Origin: Arthrobacter sp. B0490
GTDB lineage: Bacteria; Actinomycetota; Actinomycetes; Actinomycetales; Micrococcaceae
Length of the DNA: 64,000 bases
Direction: 5' to 3'
NCBI RefSeq assembly: GCF_002929355.1
Contig: NZ_PJIR01000003.1
Location: 186,001-250,000, forward strand
Shown here: positions 14,978 through 24,656 of the stretch, in pieces
Position numbering within the stretch: the first letter of the stretch is position 1
Layout of the letters: each line of letters starts with the position of its first letter
Notes under the pieces: model-generated
Database searches by the model: none
What the model was told of the DNA's origin: nothing
Seen by the model: the letters and a program-made list of their open reading frames with translations, nothing else
Program-made: the position numbers and the translations under genes

Positions 14978-15859
14978 TCAGAGGAAGATGTCCGGCACGA
15001 GCTGGTCCTCGGGGGCTCCGAGGCTGTAGCCCGTGAGGTCGGTGATCCCCTCCTCGCGCAGCACCTGCTCGTCGGTGTAGAAGTGTCCGGTGCAGCTGCG
15101 GGCCGGGCGGACGAGGACGGCGTGGGCGGCGTCGGCGACGATCGCGGGGCTGCGGGCCGCCTGCACCATCCGGCTCCCACCCGGCATGTTGCGGATGGCT
15201 GCGGTGTCGATGAGGGTCGCGGGCCACAGCGAGTTCACGGCCACGCCGTCGTCCTTCAGCTCCTCCGCCAGCCCGAGCGTGGTCAGGCTCATGCCGTACT
15301 TGGCCATGGTGTAGGCCAGGTGCATGGCGGCCCAGCGGGGCGCGAGGTTCAGGGGCGGTGACAGCGTGAGGATGTGCGGGTTGTCGGACTCCTTCAGCGC
15401 GGCAAGGGAGAACTTGCTCAGCATGAAGGTGCCGCGGACGTTGATGTCCGCCATGAGGTCGTAGCGCTTCATGTCGACGTCGGGCGTCTTCGTCAGGTCG
15501 ATCGCCGAGGCGTTGTTGACCACGATGTCGATGCCGCCGAAGGTGCCGGCGGCGGCGTCGACGGCGGCGCGGACGTCGTCGTCGTTCCGCACGTCGCCGA
15601 CGATCGGCAGGGCGCGTCCGCCTGCGGCCTCGATCTGCTCGGCGGCGGTGTAGACGGTGCCCTCGAGTTTCGGGTGGGGTTCGCCGGTCTTGGCCATGAT
15701 GGCCACGTTCGCGCCGTCGCGGGCCGCACGCAGCGCGATGGCGAGGCCGATGCCGCGGCTTCCGCCGGACATGATGATGGTGCGCCCTGCGAGCGTCGCA
15801 CCGGAGGCTCGTGCGGTACTCGTCGCCGGGGATTCCTGGGCTTCGTTGCGTGCAGTCAT
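14978..15859 (-). CDS. Short-chain dehydrogenase/reductase (HSDL2-like)
   Basis: The 293-residue SDR has the Rossmann motif SGGSRGIG (31-38), NNAS (115-118), catalytic Ser 167 and YTMAK (Y183, K187). The EPHPKLEGTV segment and overall order resemble the hydroxysteroid-dehydrogenase-like 2 / citronellol dehydrogenase subgroup. The substrate is unknown; a hydroxyacyl-CoA or terpenoid alcohol is plausible given the divergent acyl-CoA carboxylase. I start at ATG 15859, after GGTGGAG; an upstream extension would run through the palindrome at 15909-15928. Confidence 0.85.
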   Translation of the reverse strand: MTARNEAQESPATSTARASGATLAGRTIIMSGGSRGIGLAIALRAARDGANVAIMAKTGEPHPKLEGTVYTAAEQIEAAGGRALPIVGDVRNDDDVRAAVDAAAGTFGGIDIVVNNASAIDLTKTPDVDMKRYDLMADINVRGTFMLSKFSLAALKESDNPHILTLSPPLNLAPRWAAMHLAYTMAKYGMSLTTLGLAEELKDDGVAVNSLWPATLIDTAAIRNMPGGSRMVQAARSPAIVADAAHAVLVRPARSCTGHFYTDEQVLREEGITDLTGYSLGAPEDQLVPDIFL

Positions 15860-15908
15860 GGCTCCACCATAAGCAGCGGGACCGGCCCGACGGCGCTGCG
15901 ACGCACCG

Positions 15909-15928
15909 ATGTTACCCACGGGTAACAT
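15909..15928. promoter_or_regulatory. Perfect palindromic operator candidate between SDR and accD
   Basis: ATGTTACCC-AC-GGGTAACAT is an exact inverted repeat with a 2-base centre, 50 bp upstream of the SDR start and 154 bp before accD. Its size and symmetry suit a dimeric repressor such as a TetR-family protein. No regulator gene adjoins it. Confidence 0.6.
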
Positions 15929-16081
15929 TACCTTCCCGGCTAACCGATGGGGGACGAAACTGTAGACGTCCTACAACGGCGAGCCCCCGGAACCTCACTA
16001 GACTTGGTGAATTGCGCCGCGCGTTGGAGGAAACCTCCAGCCGCCGGCGCATCCCCCATCCACGCGCCCACCGGAGTATTC

Positions 16082-17677
16082 ATGCATCAGGACCTGCAGC
16101 CCGACCTCACGACGACGGCCGGGAAGCTCGCTGACTTCCGGAGGCGCAAGGCGCTCTCGGAGCAGCCCTCCGGTCCCGAGGCCATCGAGAAGCAGCATGC
16201 ACGCGGCAAGAACACGGCCCGGGAGCGCATCGACCTGCTCGTGGACGAGGGCTCGTTCGTGGAATTCGACGCCCTCGCCGTCCACCGTTCCACCGCGTTC
16301 GGCATGGAGCGGAAGAAGCCGCTGGGCGACGGCGTGGTGTCCGGGTACGCCACCGTCGACGGGCGGCTGATCGCGATCTACAGCCAGGACTTCACCGTCT
16401 ACGGCGGGTCGCTCAGCCAGGTCAACGGCGAGAAGATCGTGAAGGTCCAGGAGTTCGCGCTGCGCAACGGCTGTCCCGTGATCGGCATCAACGACGGCGG
16501 CGGGGCCCGCATCCAGGAGGGCGTGGCCTCCCTCGCGATGTTCGCCGACATCTTCCGCAACAACGTCCATGCCTCGGGCGTGGTCCCGCAGATCTCGCTC
16601 ATCATGGGCCCGTGCGCCGGTGGGGCGGCCTACTCCCCCGCCCTGACCGACTTCGTGGTCATGGTCGACAAGACCTCGCACATGTTCATCACCGGGCCCG
16701 ACGTCATCAAGACGGTGACCGGCGAGGACGTGGACATGGAGACCCTCGGCGGAGCACGGCAGCACAACACGACGACGGGCACCTCCGCCTACCTCGCCGC
16801 GGACGAGGCGGACGCCATCGGCTTCGTGCGGGAGCTCCTCGACTTCCTGCCGTCGAACAACCTCGCGGAAGCACCCCTCACGGCGTTCGTGGAGGAGCCC
16901 GAGGTGACGGACGAGGACCTCGCCCTCGACGAGCTGATCCCCGACGCCGCGAACCAGCCGTACGACATGCATGCCGTCATCGCGGCGATCGTGGACGACG
17001 GCCACTTCCTCGAGATGCAGGCGCTGTACGCGCCGAACGTCGTGACGGGCTACGCCCGGGTGGAGGGCCACACCATCGGGATCGTGGCCAACCAGCCCCT
17101 GCAGTTCGCCGGGACCCTCGACATCAACGCCTCGGAGAAGGCCGCACGGTTCGTCCGTCACTGCGACGCCTTCAACATCCCCATCCTCACCCTCGTGGAC
17201 GTGCCCGGCTTCCTGCCCGGCAAGGACCAGGAGTTCCAGGGCATCATCCGGCGCGGCGCCAAGCTGCTGTACGCCTACGCCGAGGCGACGGTGCCGAAGC
17301 TGACCGTCATCACGCGCAAGGCGTACGGCGGCGCGTACATCGTCATGGGGTCCAAGAAGCTCGGGGCCGACCTCAACCTCGCCTGGCCCACGGCCCAGAT
17401 CGGCGTCATGGGCGCCCAGGGTGCCGTCAACATCCTGTACCGCGGGCAGCTCAAGGCCGTGGCGGAGGCCGGCGGGGACGTCGAGGGCGCGCGCGCGGAT
17501 GTCGTGCAGCAGTACGAGGAGGAGCTGCTGAACCCGTACCAGGCCGCCCAGCTCGGGTATGTCGACGCCGTCATCGCCCCGTCCGAGACGCGCCTGCAGA
17601 TCGTCCGCGGGCTCCGCGCCCTCCGGGACAAGCGGGCCTCGAACCCCGCCAAGAAGCACGGGAACATCCCGCTGTGA
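16082..17677 (+). CDS. accD: Acyl-CoA carboxylase beta (carboxyltransferase) subunit
   Basis: It transfers carboxyl from carboxybiotin to acetyl- or propionyl-CoA. The 531-residue product contains the N- and C-terminal carboxyltransferase lobes, with the conserved stretches [33 protein letters not shown] and [15 protein letters not shown] choose ATG 16082, after a GGAG site; a longer frame from 15947 has no support. The stop overlaps the GTG of the epsilon subunit gene. With the alpha subunit at 24693 it completes an actinobacterial acyl-CoA carboxylase supplying malonyl- or methylmalonyl-CoA. Substrate choice is not decidable by eye. Confidence 0.93.
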   Translation: MHQDLQPDLTTTAGKLADFRRRKALSEQPSGPEAIEKQHARGKNTARERIDLLVDEGSFVEFDALAVHRSTAFGMERKKPLGDGVVSGYATVDGRLIAIYSQDFTVYGGSLSQVNGEKIVKVQEFALRNGCPVIGINDGGGARIQEGVASLAMFADIFRNNVHASGVVPQISLIMGPCAGGAAYSPALTDFVVMVDKTSHMFITGPDVIKTVTGEDVDMETLGGARQHNTTTGTSAYLAADEADAIGFVRELLDFLPSNNLAEAPLTAFVEEPEVTDEDLALDELIPDAANQPYDMHAVIAAIVDDGHFLEMQALYAPNVVTGYARVEGHTIGIVANQPLQFAGTLDINASEKAARFVRHCDAFNIPILTLVDVPGFLPGKDQEFQGIIRRGAKLLYAYAEATVPKLTVITRKAYGGAYIVMGSKKLGADLNLAWPTAQIGVMGAQGAVNILYRGQLKAVAEAGGDVEGARADVVQQYEEELLNPYQAAQLGYVDAVIAPSETRLQIVRGLRALRDKRASNPAKKHGNIPL

Positions 17678-17955
17678 CCGGCGTGGAGAGCGTGCCCGAC
17701 GGCGGCCCGGGGGCCCCGGTCGCGGATGCCCCTTCCGATGGTCCGGGCGTGCCCGACGGCGACGCCGTCCTGTCGGTGGTGTCCGGTCGCCCCACGGACG
17801 AGGAACTGGCGGCGCTCACCGCCGTCGTCGTCGCCCTGCAGGGCGCGGACGACGGCGATGACGCACCGAACCAGGGCCGGTCCTGGGTGCGGCGGGCCCT
17901 GCTGCGACTGGGTCCGACACCGGGTCCCGGCTCCTGGCGGCGCAGCGTCCGCTAG
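17674..17955 (+). CDS. accE: Acyl-CoA carboxylase epsilon subunit
   Basis: A 93-residue protein whose GTG start overlaps the accD stop (GTGA). The core (residues 31-60, [18 protein letters not shown]) is the signature of AccE/PccE, the small subunit that stabilises or activates actinobacterial carboxylases. The N-terminal 30 residues are Gly/Pro/Asp-rich and the C-terminus ends in a tryptophan-containing basic tail, as is usual. It has no catalytic role of its own. Confidence 0.88.
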   Translation: MTGVESVPDGGPGAPVADAPSDGPGVPDGDAVLSVVSGRPTDEELAALTAVVVALQGADDGDDAPNQGRSWVRRALLRLGPTPGPGSWRRSVR

Positions 17956-18052
17956 TTCCCGCTGCCGCCCTGCTCGCGGGTCGTCGCTCCGCCGACGGCC
18001 CCTCCGTTTCCCGGGTCCCCACCCGGTCGGGGTGGCACCGTCCCCGGTCCCG

Positions 18053-19318
18053 CTATCGCGGATCCGCGACGGTTCCCATGACGACCGCCAGCCCGGTCTC
18101 CTCGTGGATGACCTGGTAGCCGAAGGGCCGATCGAAGGAGATGCTCAGGTCCGGTGGGATCCGGGCGCTCGTCATGATCGCGAAGTGCGTCACCGCCGCC
18201 GCGATCGTCCCCTTCTCCGCCACGGTGATGTTCGCCGCCTGCGCACCTCCGGAGAGGACGCTCCCGGGCTGGATGGCACCGAAGTCGGCGCCGGGACCCA
18301 GGGTCTCCTCCAGCCCGAGTGCTGTGAGGAGACCGAGCAGGTTCTGGTCGTACGCGTGGTCCCAGGCGGGGAGCGCGAGGGCCACGGGAACGGGTTCGGC
18401 GGCGTCGAGGGCGTCCGCAATGTCGGCCAGTTGCTGCTCGTCCCAGGCGGGCGCGGACCCTTCATCCGGAAGGACGAGCCGCATGAAGAAGCCCTCCCCG
18501 TACGGCAGGTCGATGCCGCTCCACCCCGCGCCGTCGACATGCCGGACCGTGACCGCGGCATGCATGGTGGGCACCTCGGCCTCCGCGCCGCTCGGCAGGG
18601 TGAAGCGCTGGTTCCTCGTATCCGCGGCGTCGAAGGGTTCTTCCCAGGCGGCGGCGAAGTAGACGGTGTTCAGCAGCGACAGCGTGGTGCCGGGAGTCGC
18701 CTTCAACGGGGCAGCCTCGATCCGGCCTCCGGTCTCCTGCGAGACCCAGTCGTCGATGCGCGCCGACGTCGAGGGATCCGCGAAGTCGACCGGATAGACG
18801 CCGGCTCCGTACTGCCGTGCCAGGACGTCGAGGAAGGCGTCTCCCGTCTGCCCCTCCTCCGGGACGAACACGGCGTTGGCCAGATGCAGCAGGGGCGTGT
18901 CGGGCGGGTTCTCCTCGTCGACGTCGCCGGGGTCGCCGTCGAACTGTTGCACGCCGCCGAGCAACGCGTTCATCGCCTCGTGGTGCTCGGCGGTGAACCC
19001 CAGCACGGCGTCCATCTCCTCCGCCGTCGTCGTACCGGCCCCGGCGCGCAGCATGGACAGGGCGTAGAGCGCGCTGAGCGGGCTGGTGACCTGGTTGGAG
19101 TCGGGCGATGCCGTGAGCGCCGCACCCAACCGGTAGGAGGACCGCAGGATCGCTTCCTGCGCCTCCGGGTATTGATCCTGCTGGACGACGACGCGCTCCA
19201 CGGGCGCCCTCTGCTGGTCCGGCGCGGTCGTACCGCAGGCGGTGAGCAGCACGAGTGCGGCGGTCGCCGTGGCGCCCCGTCGCGTCGTCTGCGTCGCATC
19301 CGTGCGTCGCTGATCCAT
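18053..19318 (-). CDS. Serpin-family lipoprotein
   Basis: A 421-residue protein with a lipobox (LVLLTACG, Cys near residue 28) and a full serpin domain: SPLSALYALSML, LANAVFVPEEG, LLNTVYFAAAWEEPF and the C-terminal FDRPFGYQVIHEE. The hinge of the reactive-centre loop (AEKGTIAAAV) fits inhibitory serpins, which trap serine or cysteine proteases in a suicide mechanism. The P1 residue cannot be fixed by eye. I start at ATG 19318, after GGGAGGGGAG; longer frames upstream are unsupported. It is convergent with accE. The target, host or self protease, is unknown. Confidence 0.88.
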   Translation of the reverse strand: MDQRRTDATQTTRRGATATAALVLLTACGTTAPDQQRAPVERVVVQQDQYPEAQEAILRSSYRLGAALTASPDSNQVTSPLSALYALSMLRAGAGTTTAEEMDAVLGFTAEHHEAMNALLGGVQQFDGDPGDVDEENPPDTPLLHLANAVFVPEEGQTGDAFLDVLARQYGAGVYPVDFADPSTSARIDDWVSQETGGRIEAAPLKATPGTTLSLLNTVYFAAAWEEPFDAADTRNQRFTLPSGAEAEVPTMHAAVTVRHVDGAGWSGIDLPYGEGFFMRLVLPDEGSAPAWDEQQLADIADALDAAEPVPVALALPAWDHAYDQNLLGLLTALGLEETLGPGADFGAIQPGSVLSGGAQAANITVAEKGTIAAAVTHFAIMTSARIPPDLSISFDRPFGYQVIHEETGLAVVMGTVADPR

Positions 19319-19839
19319 GTGCTCCCCTCCCGGCCCTTCCAGGTCGTGTGCGTCCCGCGCGTCATGGTCCACCTGTGCGTCGCGCAGCTGCTCGCTGTGC
19401 ACCACGGTAGGCCCACCGACCTCGGGGAGCCATGGAACGAGGAGAACGATCCGGTCACGGTCCGGAAGTGGTGCAGGTATGCGTCGCGGAGGTGAACGCG
19501 GGGCAGATGTCCCGACCCGTTTCCGGAAATGATGCCGGGACGAGGGGGAGAATCGGGCGGACTGCGAGCGGATCGGCACTCGCACTGCCTGCGATCCGAC
19601 GGGACTATCCCACCCCTGCGCGCGGAGACCCGGAATCCGGCTCTCGTGGTTCCACCCATTCCTCCTTCGCGGCATTCGAAGCACGAACGACGTCCCGGTG
19701 CCACGGGCGGGCGGGAGGCCGTTCCCGCACGCCTCGAGCAGATCGCGGATCCTCGAGCGTGGTGTGCGACCGGTGAGCCCGCGACGTGGACCACGTGGCG
19801 CTGTGGCCTCCGGCAACCACCTGACGCTAGGCTCGGGAC
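19319..19839. other. Intergenic region between divergent serpin and DUF885 genes
   Basis: About 520 bases. It must carry the serpin promoter on the minus strand and contains the -10 element of the DUF885 gene at its right edge. Short frames occur on both strands but none has a recognisable domain or ribosome binding site. Confidence 0.5.
19828..19833 (+). promoter_or_regulatory. -10 element (TAGGCT) for a leaderless DUF885 transcript
   Basis: TAGGCT fits TAnnnT and ends six bases before the GTG at 19840, so transcription should begin at or next to the start codon. No Shine-Dalgarno sequence is present. Confidence 0.55.
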
Positions 19840-21570
19840 GTGACCCACAACACTTCAGCCTCCGACGCTTCCGCACCCTCCGGCGAGCCCGGCGAACCTC
19901 CGGCACGCCAGGCGACCGCGATCGATGCCGTCGCCACGTCCTACTACGAGACCCTGCTCGAACTGATGCCGAACTTCGCCACCGAACTCGGCCTCCCCGG
20001 TCACGAGACGGAGTACCAGGACTACTCGCCGGCCGGCATCGAGGCCCTTGCCGAGGCCACGCGGGAGACCCTGACCCGACTGAACGACCTGCAGCCCGCG
20101 GACGACGTCGACACCGTGACGCTCGACGCGATGCGGGAGCGGCTCGGACTCGACCTCGAGATCCATGAGACCGGCCTCGACTACGCGGAACTGAACAACA
20201 TCGCCTGCCCGGCCCAGAACATCCGTGCGATCTTCGACCTCATGCCCACCGCCACGGCGGAGGACTGGGGACACATCGCCGGCCGCATGGCCAACGTGCC
20301 CGGCGCGATCGACGGATACATCTCCTCGCTCCGCGCCGGCCGCGAGCGCGGACTCGTCGCAGCACGCCGGCAGGTCTCCATCGTCATCGAGCAGTCCACG
20401 AAGTACGCGGAGGACGGCGGCTTCTTCGACGCCCTGGGCACCACCACGAGCGCGGGCGACGTCGACCTTCCCGAGCCGGTCCGCGAGCAGCTCCGAGCCG
20501 GTGCCGGTGCAGCCCGCGCCGCCTACCGCGCCCTCGCCGCCTTCCTGCGGGACGACCTGCTCCCCACGGCACCCGAGAAGGACGCCGTCGGTCGCGAGCA
20601 CTACGCCCTGATGTCCCGCGTGTTCCTCGGCTCCGCCGTCGACCTCGAGGAGACGTACCAGTGGGGCGTCGAGGAACTCGATCGCGTGATCGCCGAGCAG
20701 GAGGCGGTGGCCGACGAGATCCGCGAGGGAGCCACCATCGAGGAGGCCATGCGCATCCTCGACGAGGATCCGGCCCGCCAGCTCCAGGGCACCGATGCCC
20801 TGCAGGCGTGGATGCAGGAGCTCTCCGATAAGGCCGTCGACGCCATGGCCGGGGTGCACTTCGACATCCCCGACGTCATGCGCCGCCTCGAGTGCCGGAT
20901 CGCCCCGACCAACGAGGGCGGCATCTACTACACCGGACCGAGCGACGACTTCTCCCGCCCGGGCCGCATGTGGTGGTCGGTACCGGACGGCGAGGACTCC
21001 TTCACCACCTGGAAGGAGACCACCACCGTCTACCACGAGGGCGTGCCCGGCCATCACCTGCAGGTCGCGACGGCCACGTACCAGCGGGCGCTGCTCAACC
21101 CCTGGCGCCGCAACGCCATCTGGGTCTCCGGGCAGGGTGAGGGCTGGGCGCTCTACGCGGAGCGCCTCATGCAGGAACTCGGGTTCCTGTCCGATCCGGG
21201 CGACCGCCTGGGCATGCTGGACGCCCAGCGCATGCGTGCTGCCCGGGTCGTGTTCGACATCGGCGTGCACCTCGAACTGGAGATCCCTGAGCGCTGGGGC
21301 GAGGGAACGTGGACGCCGGAGAAGGGGTACGACTTCCTGGAGCGCAACATCGCCATCAGCGAGGGCCAGCTCAGTTTCGAGTACACGCGCTACCTCGGCT
21401 GGCCGGGGCAGGCGCCGTCGTACAAGATCGGCCAGCGGCTGTGGGAGCAGATCCGCGACGAGGTGCGCGCGAACGAAGGAGACGCCTTCGACCTCCGCGC
21501 CTTCCACACCCGGGCACTCAACCTCGGCTCGGTGGGACTCGACACGCTGCGTCGGGCCCTGGTGTCCTGA
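19840..21570 (+). CDS. DUF885-family putative metallopeptidase-like protein
   Basis: A 576-residue cytosolic protein of the DUF885 family. It carries YHEGVPGHHLQ (about residues 402-412), an HExxxH-like motif reminiscent of zinc peptidases, and the family blocks GGIYYTGPSDDF and EGWALYAERLMQELG. Family members are usually annotated as hypothetical or peptidase-like; catalytic activity is inferred, not established. It starts with GTG at 19840 and is probably leaderless. A 94-bp repeat follows the stop. Confidence 0.85.
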   Translation: MTHNTSASDASAPSGEPGEPPARQATAIDAVATSYYETLLELMPNFATELGLPGHETEYQDYSPAGIEALAEATRETLTRLNDLQPADDVDTVTLDAMRERLGLDLEIHETGLDYAELNNIACPAQNIRAIFDLMPTATAEDWGHIAGRMANVPGAIDGYISSLRAGRERGLVAARRQVSIVIEQSTKYAEDGGFFDALGTTTSAGDVDLPEPVREQLRAGAGAARAAYRALAAFLRDDLLPTAPEKDAVGREHYALMSRVFLGSAVDLEETYQWGVEELDRVIAEQEAVADEIREGATIEEAMRILDEDPARQLQGTDALQAWMQELSDKAVDAMAGVHFDIPDVMRRLECRIAPTNEGGIYYTGPSDDFSRPGRMWWSVPDGEDSFTTWKETTTVYHEGVPGHHLQVATATYQRALLNPWRRNAIWVSGQGEGWALYAERLMQELGFLSDPGDRLGMLDAQRMRAARVVFDIGVHLELEIPERWGEGTWTPEKGYDFLERNIAISEGQLSFEYTRYLGWPGQAPSYKIGQRLWEQIRDEVRANEGDAFDLRAFHTRALNLGSVGLDTLRRALVS

Positions 21571-21577
21571 CCCGCCC

Positions 21578-21671
21578 GCCGTCGTTCCTGGTTCTCGCGT
21601 CCGATCGCCGTGAGCAGCGGCGTGTCCCGCCGCGACACCCGCTCCGGTGGGCGAAACCCGGGAACGACGGC
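21578..21671. repeat. 94-bp intergenic element, copy 1
   Basis: Ends are GCCGTCGTTCC and GGAACGACGGC, exact inverted repeats. The length is the same (94 bp) as two other elements at 38854-38947 and 39364-39457, and near the right end it shares GAAAC followed by GGAACGACG with copy 2. It lies between the DUF885 and symporter genes. Confidence 0.6.
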
Positions 21672-21723
21672 GTCGCCGGGTAATATTTCGCAACTGCGGC
21701 TTCGCTCCGGTATGACTCGCCCC

Positions 21724-21729
21724 TAGTGT
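21724..21729 (+). promoter_or_regulatory. -10 element (TAGTGT) of probable leaderless symporter gene
   Basis: TAGTGT lies seven bases before the GTG at 21737. No Shine-Dalgarno sequence is visible, which fits a leaderless transcript. Confidence 0.5.
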
Positions 21730-21736
21730 TTCGGGC

Positions 21737-23149
21737 GTGTCTACAGAAACCAGTACCCCGCCCTCGCGGCGCAGACTGCCCCGCTGGGCAACCTCCTTCG
21801 GTCCGCAGATCATCGCAGCCCTGGTCGTCGGGCTCGCCCTCGGCCTCCTCGCCAAGTACACGGGCCACACCAAGGAGACGCCCACCGGCCTCGGCACGAC
21901 GCTCGCCACACTCGGCTCGAGCTACGTCGCCCTGCTGCGCGCCGCCGTCGTCCCCCTGATCTTCACCGCAGTGGTCAGTTCCATCGCGAACCTCCGTGCG
22001 GTCAACAACGCGGCGCGCCTGGCGGGGCAGACCCTGCTGTGGTTCGCGATCACCGCGCTGATCTCCGTGGTCATCGGCATCGGTCTGGGCGTCCTCTTCC
22101 AGCCCGGCGCCGGGACCGGCGCGACCGCACCCGCTGAATACACCGGCAGCACGGGCAGCTGGTGGGCCTTCCTGACGGGCCTCGTACCCGCGAACTTCCT
22201 GGGCCTCCAGGCCTCGTCGACCGTCGCCGAATCGGGCTCGGTCACCACCGCGCTCACCTTCAACGTGCTGCAGGTCCTCGTCGTCGCCGTGGCCGTCGGT
22301 ATCGCGGCCCTCAAGGTCGGCAGGCAGGCCGAGCCCTTCCTCGCCTTCAACGCCTCGGCCCTCGCCGTCATCCAGAAGGTCCTCTGGTGGATCATCCGGA
22401 TCGCACCGCTCGGAACCGTCGGCCTGATCGGCAACGCCGTGGCGGTCTACGGCTGGGACACCATCGGCTCGCTCGGCAAGTTCACGCTCGCCGTCTACGT
22501 GGGCCTCGCGCTCGTGCTGTTCGCCGTCTACCCCGTCCTCATCAGGGCGCACGGCCTGTCGGTCAGGCAGTACTTCTCCGGCGCGTGGCCGGCCATCCAG
22601 CTGGCCTTCGTGTCGCGTTCCTCCGTGGGCACCCTCCCGCTCACGCAGCGCGTCACGGAGCGCAACCTCGGCGTCCCCCGCGGTTACGCCTCCTTCGCCG
22701 TGCCGCTCGGCGCGACGACGAAGATGGACGGCTGCGCCGCCATCTACCCGGCCATCGCCGCGATCTTCGTCGCCCAGTTCTTCGGCATCGACCTGTCGCT
22801 CACCCAGTACCTCCTGATCGCGCTCGTGTCGGTCCTCGGCTCCGCGGCGACCGCCGGGACCACCGGCGCCGTCGTCATGCTGACGCTCACGCTGTCCACG
22901 CTGGGACTCCCCCTCGCCGGCGTCGGGCTGCTCCTCGCCGTCGACCCGATCCTCGACATGGGCCGCACCGCGGTGAACGTCGCCGGCCAGGCACTCGTGC
23001 CGACCATCGTGGCCCGGCGCGAGCAGCTGCTGGACCTCGAGCTCTACAACGCGCAGCGCACCGGTGACCCGTTCGCCGACGACAGCGGCGTCGACGGCAT
23101 CGACGCGGCCGCACCGAACGACGGCATCTCGGCCTCCGTCACGCGGTAG
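21737..23149 (+). CDS. Dicarboxylate/amino acid:cation symporter (DAACS family)
   Basis: It is a secondary transporter for C4-dicarboxylates or acidic amino acids driven by H+ or Na+. The 470 residues have about eight membrane helices plus the two re-entrant loops; family motifs include SRSSVGTLPLTQR, PLGATTKMDGCA (the usual NMDG region) and PILDMGRTAVNVAGQ near the C-terminus. The hydrophilic C-terminal tail is acidic. A strong terminator hairpin follows. Whether glutamate/aspartate or dicarboxylates are carried is not clear. Confidence 0.9.
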   Translation: MSTETSTPPSRRRLPRWATSFGPQIIAALVVGLALGLLAKYTGHTKETPTGLGTTLATLGSSYVALLRAAVVPLIFTAVVSSIANLRAVNNAARLAGQTLLWFAITALISVVIGIGLGVLFQPGAGTGATAPAEYTGSTGSWWAFLTGLVPANFLGLQASSTVAESGSVTTALTFNVLQVLVVAVAVGIAALKVGRQAEPFLAFNASALAVIQKVLWWIIRIAPLGTVGLIGNAVAVYGWDTIGSLGKFTLAVYVGLALVLFAVYPVLIRAHGLSVRQYFSGAWPAIQLAFVSRSSVGTLPLTQRVTERNLGVPRGYASFAVPLGATTKMDGCAAIYPAIAAIFVAQFFGIDLSLTQYLLIALVSVLGSAATAGTTGAVVMLTLTLSTLGLPLAGVGLLLAVDPILDMGRTAVNVAGQALVPTIVARREQLLDLELYNAQRTGDPFADDSGVDGIDAAAPNDGISASVTR

Positions 23150-23166
23150 CCGCCCCGACGTCCTCC

Positions 23167-23200
23167 GACGGCCCGTCCCGGCATGCCGGGGCGGGCCGTC
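23167..23200 (+). terminator. Hairpin terminator after the symporter gene
   Basis: Nine-base arms GACGGCCCG and CGGGCCGTC enclose a second stem CCCGGC-AT-GCCGGG, making a near-perfect 34-base hairpin just after the stop. Confidence 0.7.
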
Positions 23201-23275
23201 CAGCGTTCCCTGCTAACGATTCGGCGCCGTTCCGCCGGGAAGTGGCGCTTTCCCTCCCCTCCGGGAGGACCATTG

Positions 23276-23869
23276 ATGCACCTATCCAGATCGACCAGGT
23301 GGTGCGCCATGATCACATCGCGCATGACGGAGAAACTCTCCGCCACACTCGCCGCACTCGCCCTTGCAGGTGGCCTCGGCCTTGCAGGAGCACCTCCGGC
23401 GTCCGCCGCGTACTGCGGCATCTCATGGGGCTCGACGACGAAGGTGGTCGACTCCTACTCCTCCGGTCCGATCACCAACGTCCGCTCCGGGCGGCACGAG
23501 TGCTTCGACCGACTCGTCATCGACACCCGGGGCCGCGTGCCCGGTTACCGCGTGTCCTACGTCTGGCACGTCGCCCAGCCCGGCTCCGGTGACAGGGTCC
23601 CGCTCCGCGGGGGTGCACGGCTCGCCGTGCAGGTTCTCGCCCCGGCCTACGACAAGTACGGTCGGGCGACGTATCGGCCCGCGAACCGCGCCGAACTCGT
23701 GGACGTGCGCGGGTACTCCACCTTCCGGCAGGTGGCCCTGGCCGGGAGTTTCGAAGGCCAGACGACCTTCGGTCTCGGCGTGCGCTCACGGCTTCCCGTC
23801 CGCGTCACGGTCCTGCCGGGACACAACGGCGGATCGAGGGTGGTGATCGACGTCGCGCACCGCTGGTGA
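23276..23869 (+). CDS. Secreted AMIN-like domain protein
   Basis: A 197-residue exported protein. The signal peptide runs to ASA near residue 43, and I start at ATG 23276, after GGGAGG. The mature part (YCGISWGSTTKVVD, then ECFDRLVID, GYRVSYV) matches the AMIN-like domain found in many actinobacterial secreted and lipoproteins, which are thought to bind cell wall material. There is no catalytic motif. A strong hairpin terminates it before maf. Confidence 0.78.
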   Translation: MHLSRSTRWCAMITSRMTEKLSATLAALALAGGLGLAGAPPASAAYCGISWGSTTKVVDSYSSGPITNVRSGRHECFDRLVIDTRGRVPGYRVSYVWHVAQPGSGDRVPLRGGARLAVQVLAPAYDKYGRATYRPANRAELVDVRGYSTFRQVALAGSFEGQTTFGLGVRSRLPVRVTVLPGHNGGSRVVIDVAHRW

Positions 23870-23878
23870 GACTCTCGC

Positions 23879-23908
23879 CGGTCCCGTCCCCGTGCCGGGA
23901 CGGGACCG
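23879..23908 (+). terminator. Hairpin terminator after the AMIN-like gene
   Basis: Perfect 12-base arms CGGTCCCGTCCC and GGGACGGGACCG with a six-base loop. Confidence 0.7.
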
Positions 23909-23940
23909 ACGGGCACCTCCTCGGTCCCTGCCGCAGCCCC

Positions 23941-23946
23941 TAGGCT
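23941..23946 (+). promoter_or_regulatory. -10 element (TAGGCT) of leaderless maf
   Basis: TAGGCT ends six bases before the ATG at 23953, the same hexamer and spacing as before the DUF885 gene. Confidence 0.55.
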
Positions 23947-23952
23947 TGGAGC

Positions 23953-24585
23953 ATGACGGCCCGCCTGATCCTCGCTTCCAAGTCCCCCGCCCGCACCAAG
24001 CTGCTGTCCGACGCGGGCATCGGTCATGCCGTCCTGGTCTCCGACGTCGATGAGCCCGCCGTCGTCGCCGCCTACGGGGACATCGACGCGCATGACACCG
24101 CCCTGCTGCTCGCGCGCGCGAAGGCCGAAGCCGTCGCAGCGCTCGACGACGCCGACGACGCCCTCGTGCTCGGCTGCGACTCGGTGTTCGAGTTCGACGG
24201 CGAAGCGCACGGCAAGCCCTACGAGCCCGCCGTGGCGATCGAGCGCATCAGCCGTATGCGGGGACGCTCCGGCGTCCTCCACACCGGCCACTGGCTGGTG
24301 GACACGCGCGACGGCGGATCGGGCGCCACGATCGGTGCGGTGTCCTCGGCGACCGTCCACTTCGGCGCGATGTCCGACGCCGAGGTCGAGGCGTACGTGG
24401 CGAGCGGGGAACCCCTGCAGTGCGCCGGATCGTTCACCATCGACGGCCTCGGTGGCGCCTTCATCGAGCGCGTCGACGGCGACCCGCACGCCGTCGTCGG
24501 GCTCAGCATCTCCACGCTGCGTGCCCTCCTGAACTCGGCGGGCGTCCCGATCACCGATCTGTGGGAGCACGTCCCGGCGTTGTAG
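23953..24585 (+). CDS. maf: Maf-family nucleoside triphosphate pyrophosphatase
   Basis: It hydrolyses non-canonical or house-cleaning (d)NTPs to the monophosphate. The 210 residues begin with the Maf signature [14 protein letters not shown], and include CDSVFEF (catalytic Asp), GKPYEP and [19 protein letters not shown]. The position upstream of the acyl-CoA carboxylase alpha gene is common in Arthrobacter-type genomes as I recall. Whether it prefers dTTP/UTP or m7GTP cannot be decided here. Confidence 0.92.
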   Translation: MTARLILASKSPARTKLLSDAGIGHAVLVSDVDEPAVVAAYGDIDAHDTALLLARAKAEAVAALDDADDALVLGCDSVFEFDGEAHGKPYEPAVAIERISRMRGRSGVLHTGHWLVDTRDGGSGATIGAVSSATVHFGAMSDAEVEAYVASGEPLQCAGSFTIDGLGGAFIERVDGDPHAVVGLSISTLRALLNSAGVPITDLWEHVPAL

Positions 24586-24656
24586 GTTCTCTACAAAGGA
24601 TCGCCGCACAACACTCCCCTTCGGCACGATCCATGGGCGGAAGGCACCAAACCGGG

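Noticed and set aside
15998..17659. 553-codon minus-strand frame opposite accD
   Set aside because: It is antisense to a well-conserved carboxyltransferase gene; its Val/His/Asp-rich composition is the usual shadow of high-GC codon bias.
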